A DNA stretch of 64,000 nucleotides from Heliomicrobium gestii (GTDB lineage: Bacteria > Bacillota > Desulfitobacteriia > Heliobacteriales > Heliobacteriaceae). The DNA lies in the NCBI RefSeq assembly GCF_009877435.1, contig NZ_WXEX01000004.1, positions 186,001-250,000 on the forward strand, in the 5' to 3' direction. The notes under the pieces are model-generated. The model saw nothing but the letters and a program-made list of their open reading frames with translations. It made no database searches and was not told the DNA's origin. Shown piece by piece: positions 1 to 7,265 of the stretch; position 1 is the stretch's first letter, and the number at the start of each line of letters is the position of its first letter. The position numbers and the translations under genes were made by a program.

Positions 1-155
1 GAACAAAAGTTAGTAATATCTTTTTCATTATATAGCACACACAGGTCATGCACAATTTAAGAATCGGTAGACCTGCTCCTTATAGAAAAAAAGGACTTCT
101 CTTAGGGGATTCTCTTCATGATTGGCGTCGCCCGTTGGGAAAATGCCCCGCAAGC
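1..155. other. AT-rich edge segment, no gene recognised
   Basis: This stretch lies between the window edge and the terminator of the ycf46 operon. It is clearly more AT-rich than what follows. No reading frame in it has both a ribosome-binding site and a recognisable product. It may be the promoter region or 3' end of a gene outside the window, but I cannot tell which. Confidence 0.4.
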
Positions 156-193
156 AAAAAAGCCCCTGGATACGGTTCGACCGTCTTCAGGGG
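156..193 (-). terminator. Intrinsic terminator of the ycf46 operon
   Basis: Outer arms CCCCTG/CAGGGG and inner arms ACGGT/ACCGT form a hairpin. On the minus strand it is followed by TTTTTT. It lies just after the 179-residue ORF and closes the three-gene operon. Confidence 0.85.
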
Positions 194-218
194 GAAATGG
201 TGGAACAGCCACGAAGGC

Positions 219-758
219 TTAAAAGCGAAAGACCCGCAGGCGCTCGGGCTCTGGTTCCTCTGTCACTGGCGACGGCTCGCCATCTGTCGTCCCGGTGGGC
301 GCGGGAGCTGCCGCCCCTGGAGCCGCCGGCGTTACCGTCTCTGCTGGCAGCCCAACACGGGTTGCCTCTGTCCCGGCGGTGTCCGGCAATACCACTGGAC
401 ATACGGGATAAGCGGCTTTGGGGAGGGTGTACCCATAGAGTCCGTTGAGGCGAAACAACTCATCATGGTCAAAGGCCCTGCGTTCCAGGATAGCGGCGAT
501 AAGGCTGTCGATCGTTGGCAATCGCTCTTTGTCGCCTGGCGTCAAAAACCGGTAAAGAACCATGCTGAAAAAGGGATCGCCGAGGAGGTCGTAGTCGACG
601 AGTTCGTTCCGCTGCTGCTGGAGATCCTGCAACAGCCATTCCATCGCCTCCGGCGATGGACTTTGGCAGTAACAGATCGGGAAGCGTTGCTCGACCTGTC
701 GTTGCCTGTATTTGGAAGAACCGATCCGCAGTTTTCTCAGCTTCTCAAACAGGGACAT
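219..758 (-). CDS. Conserved-context protein of unknown function (third gene of the Ycf46 operon)
   Basis: The product has 179 residues and I do not recognise its family. The first ~120 residues look like a folded, mainly helical domain with a Cys residue at about 29 (FPICYCQSPSP). The last ~60 residues are a Pro/Ala/Thr/Glu-rich tail, probably disordered. It follows the DUF1257 gene by 24 nt on the same strand and is closed by an intrinsic terminator, so it is almost certainly co-transcribed with ycf46 and DUF1257. No signal peptide or membrane segment is visible, so it is likely cytosolic. Any role is inferred only from the operon: an accessory factor of the AAA+ ATPase. The gene call is firm; the function is open. 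Confidence 0.75.
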   Translation of the reverse strand: MSLFEKLRKLRIGSSKYRQRQVEQRFPICYCQSPSPEAMEWLLQDLQQQRNELVDYDLLGDPFFSMVLYRFLTPGDKERLPTIDSLIAAILERRAFDHDELFRLNGLYGYTLPKAAYPVCPVVLPDTAGTEATRVGLPAETVTPAAPGAAAPAPTGTTDGEPSPVTEEPEPERLRVFRF

Positions 759-782
759 GGACGTTTCCTACCTTCCGTCGCC

Positions 783-1367
783 CTACCCGCAGTAGTAGCG
801 ACTGCGGATGCGCAGCTTTTTCAATGTTTCATCGCCGCCCCAGAAGGCGCCTGTTTTCTGATGCTCCTGGATGTCGCCCAGCGCCTGTTCCAGTTCAAAA
901 AACTTCATACAGGCTTCGCCGGTGATGTGCTGGGGCTGGCAGCGAATGCTGCCGCCTCCCTGGCATTCGATGCGCAGGGCGCTGCCGTCGCTGTCCCGGG
1001 CCAGGATCACGAGGGCGCCTTCCTCGGCCTGTTCCGTCACGGCGTATCCCCGCTTGAGGGCCTCCATTTTCGCCAGTTCGGCCGTGTAATACTTCAGCAG
1101 GAGTTCGGCCTCCCGGCCCAGGTAGCGAGAGACATGATCGCCCTCCCAGTCCGCCTCGATCCGGTAGGCGCCCGATCCTTCTCCTGCGGGAACGAGGGCG
1201 GCGTCATACTTGCCTGGCAGGCGGATGACGAAATCTTTCATCTTTTGACCGAAGTAGTAGCGGCACAGGTCATTCTCGCGCAGTTCAAAGCCCATCCGGG
1301 CCACGGCCTTGCGCAAGGCCTCCAGGTTGGTCACCGATTGGCTGAGGATTTGCGTGAAATGGCTCAT
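783..1367 (-). CDS. DUF1257 / Ycf35-like protein
   Basis: This 194-residue protein opens with the DUF1257 pattern: MSHF, then a short amphipathic helix, then a conserved aromatic segment near residue 37 (CRYYFGQ). Beta-rich sequence follows (DFVIRLPG, YDAALVP). DUF1257 proteins include Ycf35 of plastids and cyanobacteria; no biochemical activity is established for the family. The C-terminal half (from about residue 120) resembles the small DUF2997 type that binds nothing known. The gene sits 18 nt after the ycf46-like ATPase gene. That pairing recurs in cyanobacteria, some bacilli and phages, so the two products probably act together, perhaps as ATPase and substrate adaptor. The start has a good GGAACG-type Shine-Dalgarno region and the length is normal. 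Confidence 0.75.
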   Translation of the reverse strand: MSHFTQILSQSVTNLEALRKAVARMGFELRENDLCRYYFGQKMKDFVIRLPGKYDAALVPAGEGSGAYRIEADWEGDHVSRYLGREAELLLKYYTAELAKMEALKRGYAVTEQAEEGALVILARDSDGSALRIECQGGGSIRCQPQHITGEACMKFFELEQALGDIQEHQKTGAFWGGDETLKKLRIRSRYYCG

Positions 1368-1385
1368 GTGACATCGTTCCTTTCT

Positions 1386-2876
1386 TCAGGCGCCGTTGGC
1401 CAACCGCGCCGCCTGGCGCCCCCATTCCCGCAACGCCTCGATGCGTGTCCGCGTCATTTCACTCTCCGACATGGGGATGATCGTCCGGGCAGCATCCAGG
1501 ATGTCCGCCGAAGTCACCTCACGGTGGTTGTCGCTCCAGGCGTGGAACATGCCGAGGACGACGGCCTCTTCAATTTCCGCGCCCGAGAATCCTGCTGTCG
1601 CCTGGGCCAATTCGTCGATAGCGAATTGGTCGGGATTTCGTTTGCGCCGCCGCAGTTGGGCGGCGATGACCTGGCGCCGCTCTTTTTCATCGGGCAGATC
1701 GACGAAGAAGATCTCGTCAAAGCGACCCTTGCGCAAAAACTCCGGCGGCAGCTGGCTGATATCGTTGGCCGTCGCCACAACAAAGACAGGACTCTTCTTT
1801 TCCTGCATCCAGGTGAGGAAATGGCCGAAGACGCGCGCCGTCACACCGGAGTCGGTGCGGTTGCTCGACTGCACCCCGGCAAGGCCCTTCTCGATCTCAT
1901 CAATCCAGAGGACCACCGGTGAGACCGCTTCAGCCACGGCGAGGGCCCGCCTGGTGTTGGCCTCTGTTTCACCGACAAAGGAACTGAAGAGGCGACCAGC
2001 GTCAAGGCGAAGCAGCGGCTTCTGCCACTCGGAAGCCAAGGCTTTGGCGGAGAGGCTCTTGCCGCAGCCGGGAACCCCGACGAGAAGGACACCGCGGGGA
2101 AAGGGCAGACCGTAGGCTTGGGCCTCCGGCGAAAAGGCGGAGACACGGGTGCGCAGCCACCGCTTCAACTGGGACAAGCCGCCGACGGCCGACATATCGA
2201 GGTCATGGCCGATGATCTCGAGGACGCCGCTCTTGAGGATGATCTGTTCCTTCTCCTTCATGATCACCGGCGGATCGAAGCGGCCGGAGGTGACCAAGGA
2301 GAGGGCGAAGGCGTTCTCCGCCTCGCTGATTGTCAGCCCCAGGGCCGCGTCGGCAACGGCGGTGATGTTTTCAGGCAACTCAACGCCAGCCGCCTGGGCC
2401 ACATGATGGATGACAGCCTCCAGCTCCTCCCGGCGAGGAAAGGGAATGGTCGTCATGACGATCTCCCGCGCCAGTTCGACGGGGATTTCCATCTGGGCCG
2501 AGATGAAGACGAAGACGATGCCCCGTCGTTTCATCTCCTGAAAGATGTCTTTTGCAGTGCGCCAGGCATCAGGGGAGCGCCAGAAGGGATGGTAGTCCAA
2601 CAGGCAGTAGATGGTGTTGGCAGGCAGTTGGGCCGCCTTTTTGAGCGCTTCGACCGGATCGGGCGCCTTGATCTTAAAATCGAAGACGCCACCCAGTCGG
2701 TCAAGGGCCTGTTTATTGACGTGCAAGAGTTGCAGGTGTTTGGAGGAACTCCACTGGGCCAGGTGCATGCCGTAGCGCTCGGCGATCCGGCGGCACTCGG
2801 CGATGACCCGGTTCTCCTCCGGCGACAGGACAGCTACAGCAGGGTAGCCGGATTTGATATAATTCTCCAGCATCAT
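1386..2876 (-). CDS. ycf46: Ycf46-type AAA+ ATPase
   Basis: This 496-residue protein has a ~230-residue N-terminal domain followed by one AAA+ module. Walker A is GVPGCGKS near residue 270 and Walker B is VVLWIDEIEKG near 327. Sensor-1 is ATAND, followed by an arginine-finger segment LRKGRFDEIFF and a small C-terminal lid domain with sensor-2 GFSGAEIEE. The order and spacing match Ycf46 of plastids and cyanobacteria, linked there to inorganic-carbon use and photosynthesis regulation; its client is unknown. Two ATG codons open the frame behind a GAGG site, and the second is equally plausible. It is the first gene of a three-gene operon. In a heliobacterium it could serve phototrophy, but the family also occurs in non-phototrophs. 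Confidence 0.85.
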   Translation of the reverse strand: MMLENYIKSGYPAVAVLSPEENRVIAECRRIAERYGMHLAQWSSSKHLQLLHVNKQALDRLGGVFDFKIKAPDPVEALKKAAQLPANTIYCLLDYHPFWRSPDAWRTAKDIFQEMKRRGIVFVFISAQMEIPVELAREIVMTTIPFPRREELEAVIHHVAQAAGVELPENITAVADAALGLTISEAENAFALSLVTSGRFDPPVIMKEKEQIILKSGVLEIIGHDLDMSAVGGLSQLKRWLRTRVSAFSPEAQAYGLPFPRGVLLVGVPGCGKSLSAKALASEWQKPLLRLDAGRLFSSFVGETEANTRRALAVAEAVSPVVLWIDEIEKGLAGVQSSNRTDSGVTARVFGHFLTWMQEKKSPVFVVATANDISQLPPEFLRKGRFDEIFFVDLPDEKERRQVIAAQLRRRKRNPDQFAIDELAQATAGFSGAEIEEAVVLGMFHAWSDNHREVTSADILDAARTIIPMSESEMTRTRIEALREWGRQAARLANGA

Positions 2877-2926
2877 AGGGCCTCACTTTCAATATTGGTA
2901 TCGATTCCTATTTTCGCTTTGTTGCG

Positions 2927-2955
2927 GATTTTTCCTGCCGGCGTAAGGAAAAATC
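2927..2955. repeat. Inverted repeat in the ycf46 leader region
   Basis: Arms GATTTTTCCT and AGGAAAAATC (10 bp) are separated by 9 nt, about 55 bp upstream of ycf46. It could be an operator or a leader hairpin. The long homopolymer within each arm weakens a terminator reading. Confidence 0.45.
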
Positions 2956-3205
2956 GCCTCTTTCTCGCGCAAACCTCGCCTATATATCATTGAATGCCGC
3001 TGCATAGGTCCTTTGTTCCTCCGACCTTGCCGGAACAGACACCGGTCTGCGCACCTCGACGGCGCGTTGTTGCTGTTGCCTGTGTTGGTGGCGATCAGCG
3101 AGTATGTCTTTCACATATACTGCGTGAAGACAGACGGGTTGCGCCCTAAGAGGATCTCCTCCCGGGGGGTATCCAATTTTTTGGGTGGAACAATGGCCTG
3201 TTCTA
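2956..3205. other. Intergenic region between ycf46 and yitT
   Basis: This is divergent upstream space between the ycf46 operon (minus) and yitT (plus). Short ORFs here lack ribosome-binding sites and family features. It must contain the promoter of the ycf46 operon, but I see no convincing -35/-10 pair on the minus strand. Confidence 0.4.
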
Positions 3206-3214
3206 TGGTATACT
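3206..3214 (+). promoter_or_regulatory. Extended -10 promoter element for yitT
   Basis: TGG followed by TATACT gives an extended -10 element. No strong -35 is visible at 17 nt; the best candidate is GTGGAA. The predicted transcript would begin within the CTATAAGC/GCTTATAG palindrome at 3213-3231. Confidence 0.4.
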
Positions 3215-3236
3215 ATAAGCATAGCTTATAGTTTTT
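3213..3236 (+). terminator. Palindrome with T-run near the yitT transcript start
   Basis: CTATAAGC-ATA-GCTTATAG is a perfect 8-bp inverted repeat followed by TTTTT. It may be an operator over the start site, or a terminator for transcripts entering from the left. Confidence 0.4.
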
Positions 3237-3242
3237 CGAGGA

Positions 3243-3275
3243 GGAGTCTGTCGCCACGGACTCCCTTTTCTTTTA
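3243..3275 (+). terminator. Terminator-like hairpin in the yitT leader
   Basis: GGAGTC/GACTCC flank a loop reading TGTCGCCACG and are followed by a T-rich tract. The same design (stem GAGGAGCC, loop TGTCACCAAG) recurs before the permease gene at 4403-4438. Here it lies ~190 nt upstream of yitT, so it may act as an attenuator. Confidence 0.5.
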
Positions 3276-3314
3276 ATCCTCCACTTATTTGCAAATCATG
3301 AAAGGGGCGATTGG

Positions 3315-3482
3315 ATGGCGTTGATTATTCACAATTGCAATCTGGTCCGCAAAAAATTCTTCACCAAGGAAGGTCGCCGGAAAGAGACACCTGCGGAGGC
3401 GGCAAAGGAAAACCTCACAGAAGGGAGGCTTTTCCGTGTCACCAAATCAGCACAAAAAGACAACCGTTACAAAAACCCTTAA
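3315..3482 (+). CDS. Possible 55-residue small ORF overlapping the yitT start
   Basis: An ATG behind AAGGGG opens a 55-codon frame that is basic and hydrophilic. It ends 47 nt inside yitT in another frame. The ribosome-binding site and the overlap suggest a leader peptide coupled to yitT translation. No similarity is recognised, and chance cannot be excluded. Confidence 0.3.
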   Translation: MALIIHNCNLVRKKFFTKEGRRKETPAEAAKENLTEGRLFRVTKSAQKDNRYKNP

Positions 3483-4308
3483 ACGAGGATTTTTTCTCAC
3501 CTTGGGCGCGTTGCTCGTCTCTATGGCCTTGGAGGTCTTCCTGGTCCCCAACCAAATCATTGACGGGGGCATCGTCGGCATCTCCATCATTGCCTCCTTC
3601 CTGTTCCCGATCCCGCTCAGCGCCTTTCTGCTGGTGCTGAACATCCCTTTTCTTATTTTTGGGTATAAGCAGATAGGAAAAACCTTTACCTTGTCCACAC
3701 TCTACAGCGTGTCCATCATGTCGCTGGGCGTCCAGTTCATCCACGGCGCGCCGACGGTCACAAACGACTTCTTGCTGGCTGCCGTTTTTGGCGGCATCAC
3801 CTTGGGACTCGGTGTCGGCCTGATCCTCCGCTACAACGGATCATTGGACGGCACGGAGATCCTGGCCATCATCCTCACCCGCAGCATCCCCTTCTCTGTC
3901 GGCGAGATCATCATGTTTTTCAACATTTTTATTTTAGGCAGCGCCGGCTTTGTCTTCGGTTGGGATAAGGCCATGTACTCCTTGATCGCCTATTTCATCG
4001 CCTTCAAGACCATCGACCTGGTCCTGGAGGGGTTGGACGAATCGAAAGCCGTCACGATCATCTCCAACAACGCGCCCGAGATCGCCGAAGCAATCATGGC
4101 GCGCCTGGGCCGCGGCGTCACCTACCTCTTCGGCAAAGGCGGCTTTACCGGTGAGGAAAAAGAGATTCTCTACTGTGTCGTCACACGCCTCGAACTGGCC
4201 AAACTGCGGCAGATCGTGCTGGATTCCGATCCTGACGCTTTTGTGGCTGTCGAGCATGTGGCCGAGGTAATGGGCGGACGCTTCGCCAAGAAGGCGATCC
4301 ATCCTTGA
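3436..4308 (+). CDS. YitT family membrane protein (DUF161 + DUF2179)
   Basis: This 290-residue protein starts at GTG behind a GGGAGG site. It has five or six hydrophobic segments over residues 15-180. The family signature (FLVPNQIIDGGIVGISII, then LGVGLILRYNGSLDGTEILA) precedes a C-terminal cytosolic DUF2179 domain from about 190 that contains KAVTIISNNAPEIAEAIM and FTGEEKEILYCVVTRLE. YitT proteins are integral membrane proteins of unproven activity. The DUF2179 domain has a regulatory, ferredoxin-like fold. It is followed by an intrinsic terminator, so it is probably monocistronic. Length and topology are normal for the family. Confidence 0.85.
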   Translation: MSPNQHKKTTVTKTLKRGFFLTLGALLVSMALEVFLVPNQIIDGGIVGISIIASFLFPIPLSAFLLVLNIPFLIFGYKQIGKTFTLSTLYSVSIMSLGVQFIHGAPTVTNDFLLAAVFGGITLGLGVGLILRYNGSLDGTEILAIILTRSIPFSVGEIIMFFNIFILGSAGFVFGWDKAMYSLIAYFIAFKTIDLVLEGLDESKAVTIISNNAPEIAEAIMARLGRGVTYLFGKGGFTGEEKEILYCVVTRLELAKLRQIVLDSDPDAFVAVEHVAEVMGGRFAKKAIHP

Positions 4309-4402
4309 CGCCGCTCAAGACGCAAGCCCCTTGACGGGGAAAAGAAGCCATAATACAATAACGGCATATTTTAACGAAAAAAACGCATACTGAACATTGA
4401 AG

Positions 4403-4438
4403 GAGGAGCCTGTCACCAAGGGGCTCCTCTGTTTTTTT
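4403..4438 (+). terminator. Intrinsic terminator between yitT and the permease gene
   Basis: An 8-bp stem GAGGAGCC/GGCTCCTC with an 11-nt loop is followed by seven T. It terminates yitT, or attenuates read-through into the permease gene 60 nt further on. Confidence 0.75.
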
Positions 4439-4497
4439 GCGCTTTTTTCGTCTTTTTCCCAGGGCTATCTCTTACTTTCGCAAAGGAGGAACAGTAA

Positions 4498-5775
4498 ATG
4501 AAGGACATGGCCTTTATCGCTTCGATCATCGTCTTCGTGACCGCTTATGGGTTGATCATTTGGGAGAAGATCCCACGGGCGGTGACGGCCATGCTGGGCG
4601 GCCTGATCATGATCCTGCTCGGCTTTCTTAATCAGGAGATGGCCATCAACGATGACATCGACTTCAACACCCTCGGCCTGCTGATCGGCATGATGATCCT
4701 CGTCGCCATCACCCGTCGCAGCGGCGTCTTTGAAGCGTTAGCCATTTGGTCGGCGAAAGCGACCGGCGGCAACCCGCTCCGGCTGCTGGGGCTGTTGTCA
4801 CTGATCACGGCCTTCATGTCAGCCTTCCTGGACAATGTCACCGCCGTGCTCCTCATCGCCCCCGTCAGCATCATCCTGGCTGACACGCTGAGAGTCAATC
4901 CCCTGCCCTATCTGATCGCCGAGATCGTCGCTTCCAACATCGGCGGCACGGCGACCCTGATCGGCGACCCGCCGAACATCATGATCGGCAGTTCGACCGG
5001 TCTCGGCTTCATGGACTTCCTCGTCCACATGGCGCCGATCGCCCTGGCGATCCTGCTCGCGACGACGGCCCTGTTGTTGCTGGTGTACCGGAAGGAGTTT
5101 TCCGGCGAGATCGAAAACCGCGACACCATTCTGGCCATGGATCCCGCCGAAAAGATCAAGGACTGGGCGCTCCTGAAGAAGTCGCTGGCCGTCCTCGCCC
5201 TGACGATCACCGGCTTCGGCCTCCATGGACTCCTGCACCTGGAATCGGCCACAATCGCCCTGACCGGCGCCATGATCCTGATGATCATCAGCCGGGAGGA
5301 ACCGGAAGAGATCCTGCTTCTCGTCGAGTGGCCGACCATCTTCTTCTTTGTGGGCCTCTTTGTCCTCGTCGGCGGCTTAAAGGCGACGGGCGTCATTGCC
5401 GCGCTGGCCCAGTGGGCCCTCGACATCACTCAGGGCGACACGCAAACGGCTTCCCTGTTGATCCTGTGGCTGTCGGCCATCGCCTCGGGCTTTGTCGACA
5501 ACATCCCCTTTGTGGCCACCATGATCCCCATGATCCACGAGATGGGCGCCCTCTCCGGCATGGAACTGGAACCGGTCTGGTGGTCCCTGGCTTTGGGCGC
5601 CTGCCTGGGCGGCAATGGGACGCTGGTGGGCGCGTCGGCCAACATCATCGTCGCCGGCATCGCCGAGAAAGCGGGCGTCCCCATCTCCTTCAAACAGTTC
5701 TTTCTCGTCGGATTTCCCTTCATGCTTGTCTCTGTCGCCATGGCTCACATCTATGTCCTTTTCCGCTTTTTCTAA
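4498..5775 (+). CDS. ArsB/NhaD-family ion permease
   Basis: This is a 425-residue polytopic protein with about 11 hydrophobic segments. Two related halves each carry a discontinuous-helix signature: SAFLDNVTAVLLIAPV and NIGGTATLIGDPPNIMIG in the first half, and SGFVDNIPFVATMIPM and GGNGTLVGASANIIVAG in the second. These are diagnostic of the ion-transporter superfamily (ArsB, NhaD, the human P protein). The central loop (about 195-215) is charged. The likely role is cation/proton or anion exchange at the cytoplasmic membrane. The substrate cannot be read from sequence: no arsenic genes adjoin it, so arsenite is not supported. ATG follows AAGGAGG. A hairpin follows the gene, so it is probably transcribed alone or by read-through from yitT. 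Confidence 0.85.
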   Translation: MKDMAFIASIIVFVTAYGLIIWEKIPRAVTAMLGGLIMILLGFLNQEMAINDDIDFNTLGLLIGMMILVAITRRSGVFEALAIWSAKATGGNPLRLLGLLSLITAFMSAFLDNVTAVLLIAPVSIILADTLRVNPLPYLIAEIVASNIGGTATLIGDPPNIMIGSSTGLGFMDFLVHMAPIALAILLATTALLLLVYRKEFSGEIENRDTILAMDPAEKIKDWALLKKSLAVLALTITGFGLHGLLHLESATIALTGAMILMIISREEPEEILLLVEWPTIFFFVGLFVLVGGLKATGVIAALAQWALDITQGDTQTASLLILWLSAIASGFVDNIPFVATMIPMIHEMGALSGMELEPVWWSLALGACLGGNGTLVGASANIIVAGIAEKAGVPISFKQFFLVGFPFMLVSVAMAHIYVLFRFF

Positions 5776-5785
5776 GGGATTCAAA

Positions 5786-5819
5786 ACAAAGCGCCTGGCC
5801 TACTTGGCCGGCGCTTTGT
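5786..5819 (+). terminator. Terminator-like hairpin after the permease gene
   Basis: Ten-bp arms ACAAAGCGCC/GGCGCTTTGT carry an inner GGCC pair. The T-run is short. It lies between convergent genes and probably serves both. Confidence 0.6.
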
Positions 5820-5829
5820 CATTCCTCGT

Positions 5830-5952
5830 TTATGCGTTTCCGTAACCGTATCCGAAGCCAGTTCCCAGGATGGCAATGATGATGATCAAGATCGCCAGGG
5901 CAACGATGTAGTTGCCGATATACCCGTATCCTCCGCCGCAGCTAGCGCCCAT
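5830..5952 (-). CDS. Small glycine/tyrosine-rich membrane peptide (YjcZ-like)
   Basis: This 40-residue peptide has ATG behind GAGGAGGGACC. A Gly-rich cap MGASCGGGYGYIGNY precedes one hydrophobic helix (IVALAILIIIIAILG) and a short GFGYGYGNA tail. This architecture matches the YjcZ family of tiny sporulation-associated membrane proteins in Firmicutes. It has a single predicted membrane span and one Cys. A second peptide of identical length and similar design lies 44 nt upstream on the same strand, so the two are probably co-transcribed. Function is unknown; a sporulation role is inferred from the family. Confidence 0.75.
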   Translation of the reverse strand: MGASCGGGYGYIGNYIVALAILIIIIAILGTGFGYGYGNA

Positions 5953-5996
5953 TGAGGTCCCTCCTCTTCTGCTGATCCATCAAATAGCCGGCATCC

Positions 5997-6119
5997 TTAG
6001 GACTCTACATAACCGAAACCGACGATGCTCGGATAGAACGCGCCAATCACGATCAGGGCAATGACCAGACCGGCGACAACACCGAAGCCTCCCCAGAAAC
6101 CTGTGTGCGCATGACCCAT
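5997..6119 (-). CDS. Small glycine-rich membrane peptide, partner of the YjcZ-like gene
   Basis: This 40-residue peptide starts at ATG behind GGAGGGAAAAGGG. The N-terminus MGHAHTGFWGGFG is Gly/His-rich. One hydrophobic segment (VVAGLVIALIVIGAFY) follows, with a short tail ending in VES. It shares length, topology and Gly/aromatic caps with its downstream neighbour but not its core sequence. The strong ribosome-binding site, proper stop and conserved design argue for a real gene. The likely role is a small membrane protein, perhaps expressed in sporulation. Confidence 0.65.
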   Translation of the reverse strand: MGHAHTGFWGGFGVVAGLVIALIVIGAFYPSIVGFGYVES

Positions 6120-6261
6120 CCCTTTTCCCTCCTCATCCAACCGTTCGAGGCTGCTTTTCACTACACTATATGGAAATTCTTCCTATCCGCCACAGTTGAA
6201 CATCCTTTTTTTGGAACGACCGGTTGGGCTGGGCAAACCGGCTCGCTTCAATCTGGAATAG

Positions 6262-6294
6262 AAAAAGGGAAAGGCTCATAGCCTTTCCCTTTTT
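6262..6294 (-). terminator. Perfect bidirectional intrinsic terminator
   Basis: A 15-bp perfect stem (AAAAAGGGAAAGGCT and its complement) has a 3-nt loop and U-tracts on both strands. It lies 18 nt after the peptidoglycan-binding gene. Confidence 0.9.
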
Positions 6295-6311
6295 CCCAGT
6301 CGCCCTCCCAA

Positions 6312-7004
6312 TCAGAGATACGTAGCCGCCTTGCGCACTGCAGCCTGGTGCTCGCCATCGAGGCTGTCGCCTTCATGGGTCCGGCTGTTCAGGAAGTGGA
6401 TGCACGTCTGTCCCTGCATGTTGTTGGTGGCGATCGTGTCATAGCCATGGGGCATGCCGTTGACAGAAGCGGCGATCCGCCACCCTTTCACCGTCACGAT
6501 GACGGGCTTGCGGTTCCAACTCCAGACGCCGCCGTAGATCCGCTTCATGACCGATGTGTCCCAGGCGGTGACGGGTTCCACATCGGCGTGTTTGACACCG
6601 CCGGTCCGCTTGATTGTATAGGAAAGGCCGGTGAGCGGATCGGTCACCTTGGCGGTGACGCCGATCGGCAAGAGATAGGTAACCGAGTTAAACCAATCAA
6701 GCACCTGTGGACGGAGCGCTTTGAAGGTTTGCGGCCCCGCCACCCCGTCGACGAGCAGTTTGCGATCAGCCTGAAAACGTTTGACGGCGTTGGCTGTGAC
6801 AGCGCCGAAATAGCCGGTCAGTTCCTCAGTAAAATAGCCCATGTCCTTGAGATACCCTTGCAGTTGTTGCACGTCGGCGCCGGTAACACCCCAGTAGAGT
6901 TCCCGCAAGCCAAACTGAGGCGTTGCCGCAAGCGCCGCCAGGGAACCGAAAGGAAGCGTCGCCAGGGCCGCTAATGCCCCATATAAAAATCGACGGCGGT
7001 TCAT
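6312..7004 (-). CDS. Exported peptidoglycan-binding protein, Tat-type signal
   Basis: I chose the ATG at 7004, which has GGAGGTG nine bases upstream; an in-frame ATG 13 codons earlier lacks a site. The resulting 230-residue protein begins MNRRRFLYGA, a twin-arginine-like motif, followed by a hydrophobic stretch and an Ala-x-Ala cleavage site near residue 27. Residues ~35-100 form a PG_binding_1 domain (GVTGADVQQLQGYLKDMGYF, then FGAVTANAVKRFQ and DGVAGPQTFKAL). The C-terminal ~120 residues form a domain ending TCIHFLNSRTHEGD that is common in clostridial wall proteins; its His/Asp pattern hints at a hydrolase-like fold without a proven reaction. Location is outside the membrane, in the wall. 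It stands alone with its own terminator. Confidence 0.8.
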   Translation of the reverse strand: MNRRRFLYGALAALATLPFGSLAALAATPQFGLRELYWGVTGADVQQLQGYLKDMGYFTEELTGYFGAVTANAVKRFQADRKLLVDGVAGPQTFKALRPQVLDWFNSVTYLLPIGVTAKVTDPLTGLSYTIKRTGGVKHADVEPVTAWDTSVMKRIYGGVWSWNRKPVIVTVKGWRIAASVNGMPHGYDTIATNNMQGQTCIHFLNSRTHEGDSLDGEHQAAVRKAATYL

Positions 7005-7249
7005 CGTTACACCTCCAAAATTAAAATTGGAATTTGCTTTCATACATAATTATACAATAAAAGGTCGCTTTTTTGTTATTATAAATAATTGCATTCATTC
7101 CAGTTTTACACTCTGTGTTCAGTTTTTCCAGGCTGCATATTTTGTATTTTTTTCATTTTTAAATCTTCTTTTTTCGCATCTTCATCATTGAAACCAAAAA
7201 AGGGTATGATCGTTCTTTGTCGAACGTTCTAATTTGAACAGAGTCGACT
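7005..7249. other. AT-rich intergenic region between divergent genes
   Basis: This holds the promoters of the peptidoglycan-binding gene (minus) and the EAL gene (plus). An inverted pair GTTC-N6-GAAC lies near 7228. No clear -35/-10 pair or small ORF was identified. Confidence 0.35.
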
Positions 7250-7265
7250 AGGAGGCGTATCGCCG

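Noticed and set aside
48-1922. 624-codon plus-strand reading frame covering the DUF1257 and ycf46 genes
   Set aside because: It lies antisense to two well-recognised genes, has no ribosome-binding site, and its translation is Arg/Pro-rich without any domain. High GC makes such long shadows common here.
7225-7250. SOS box upstream of the EAL gene (CGAACGTTC near 7230)
   Set aside because: Spacing does not fit GAAC-N4-GTTC; the nearby pair is in the opposite order (GTTC-N6-GAAC).
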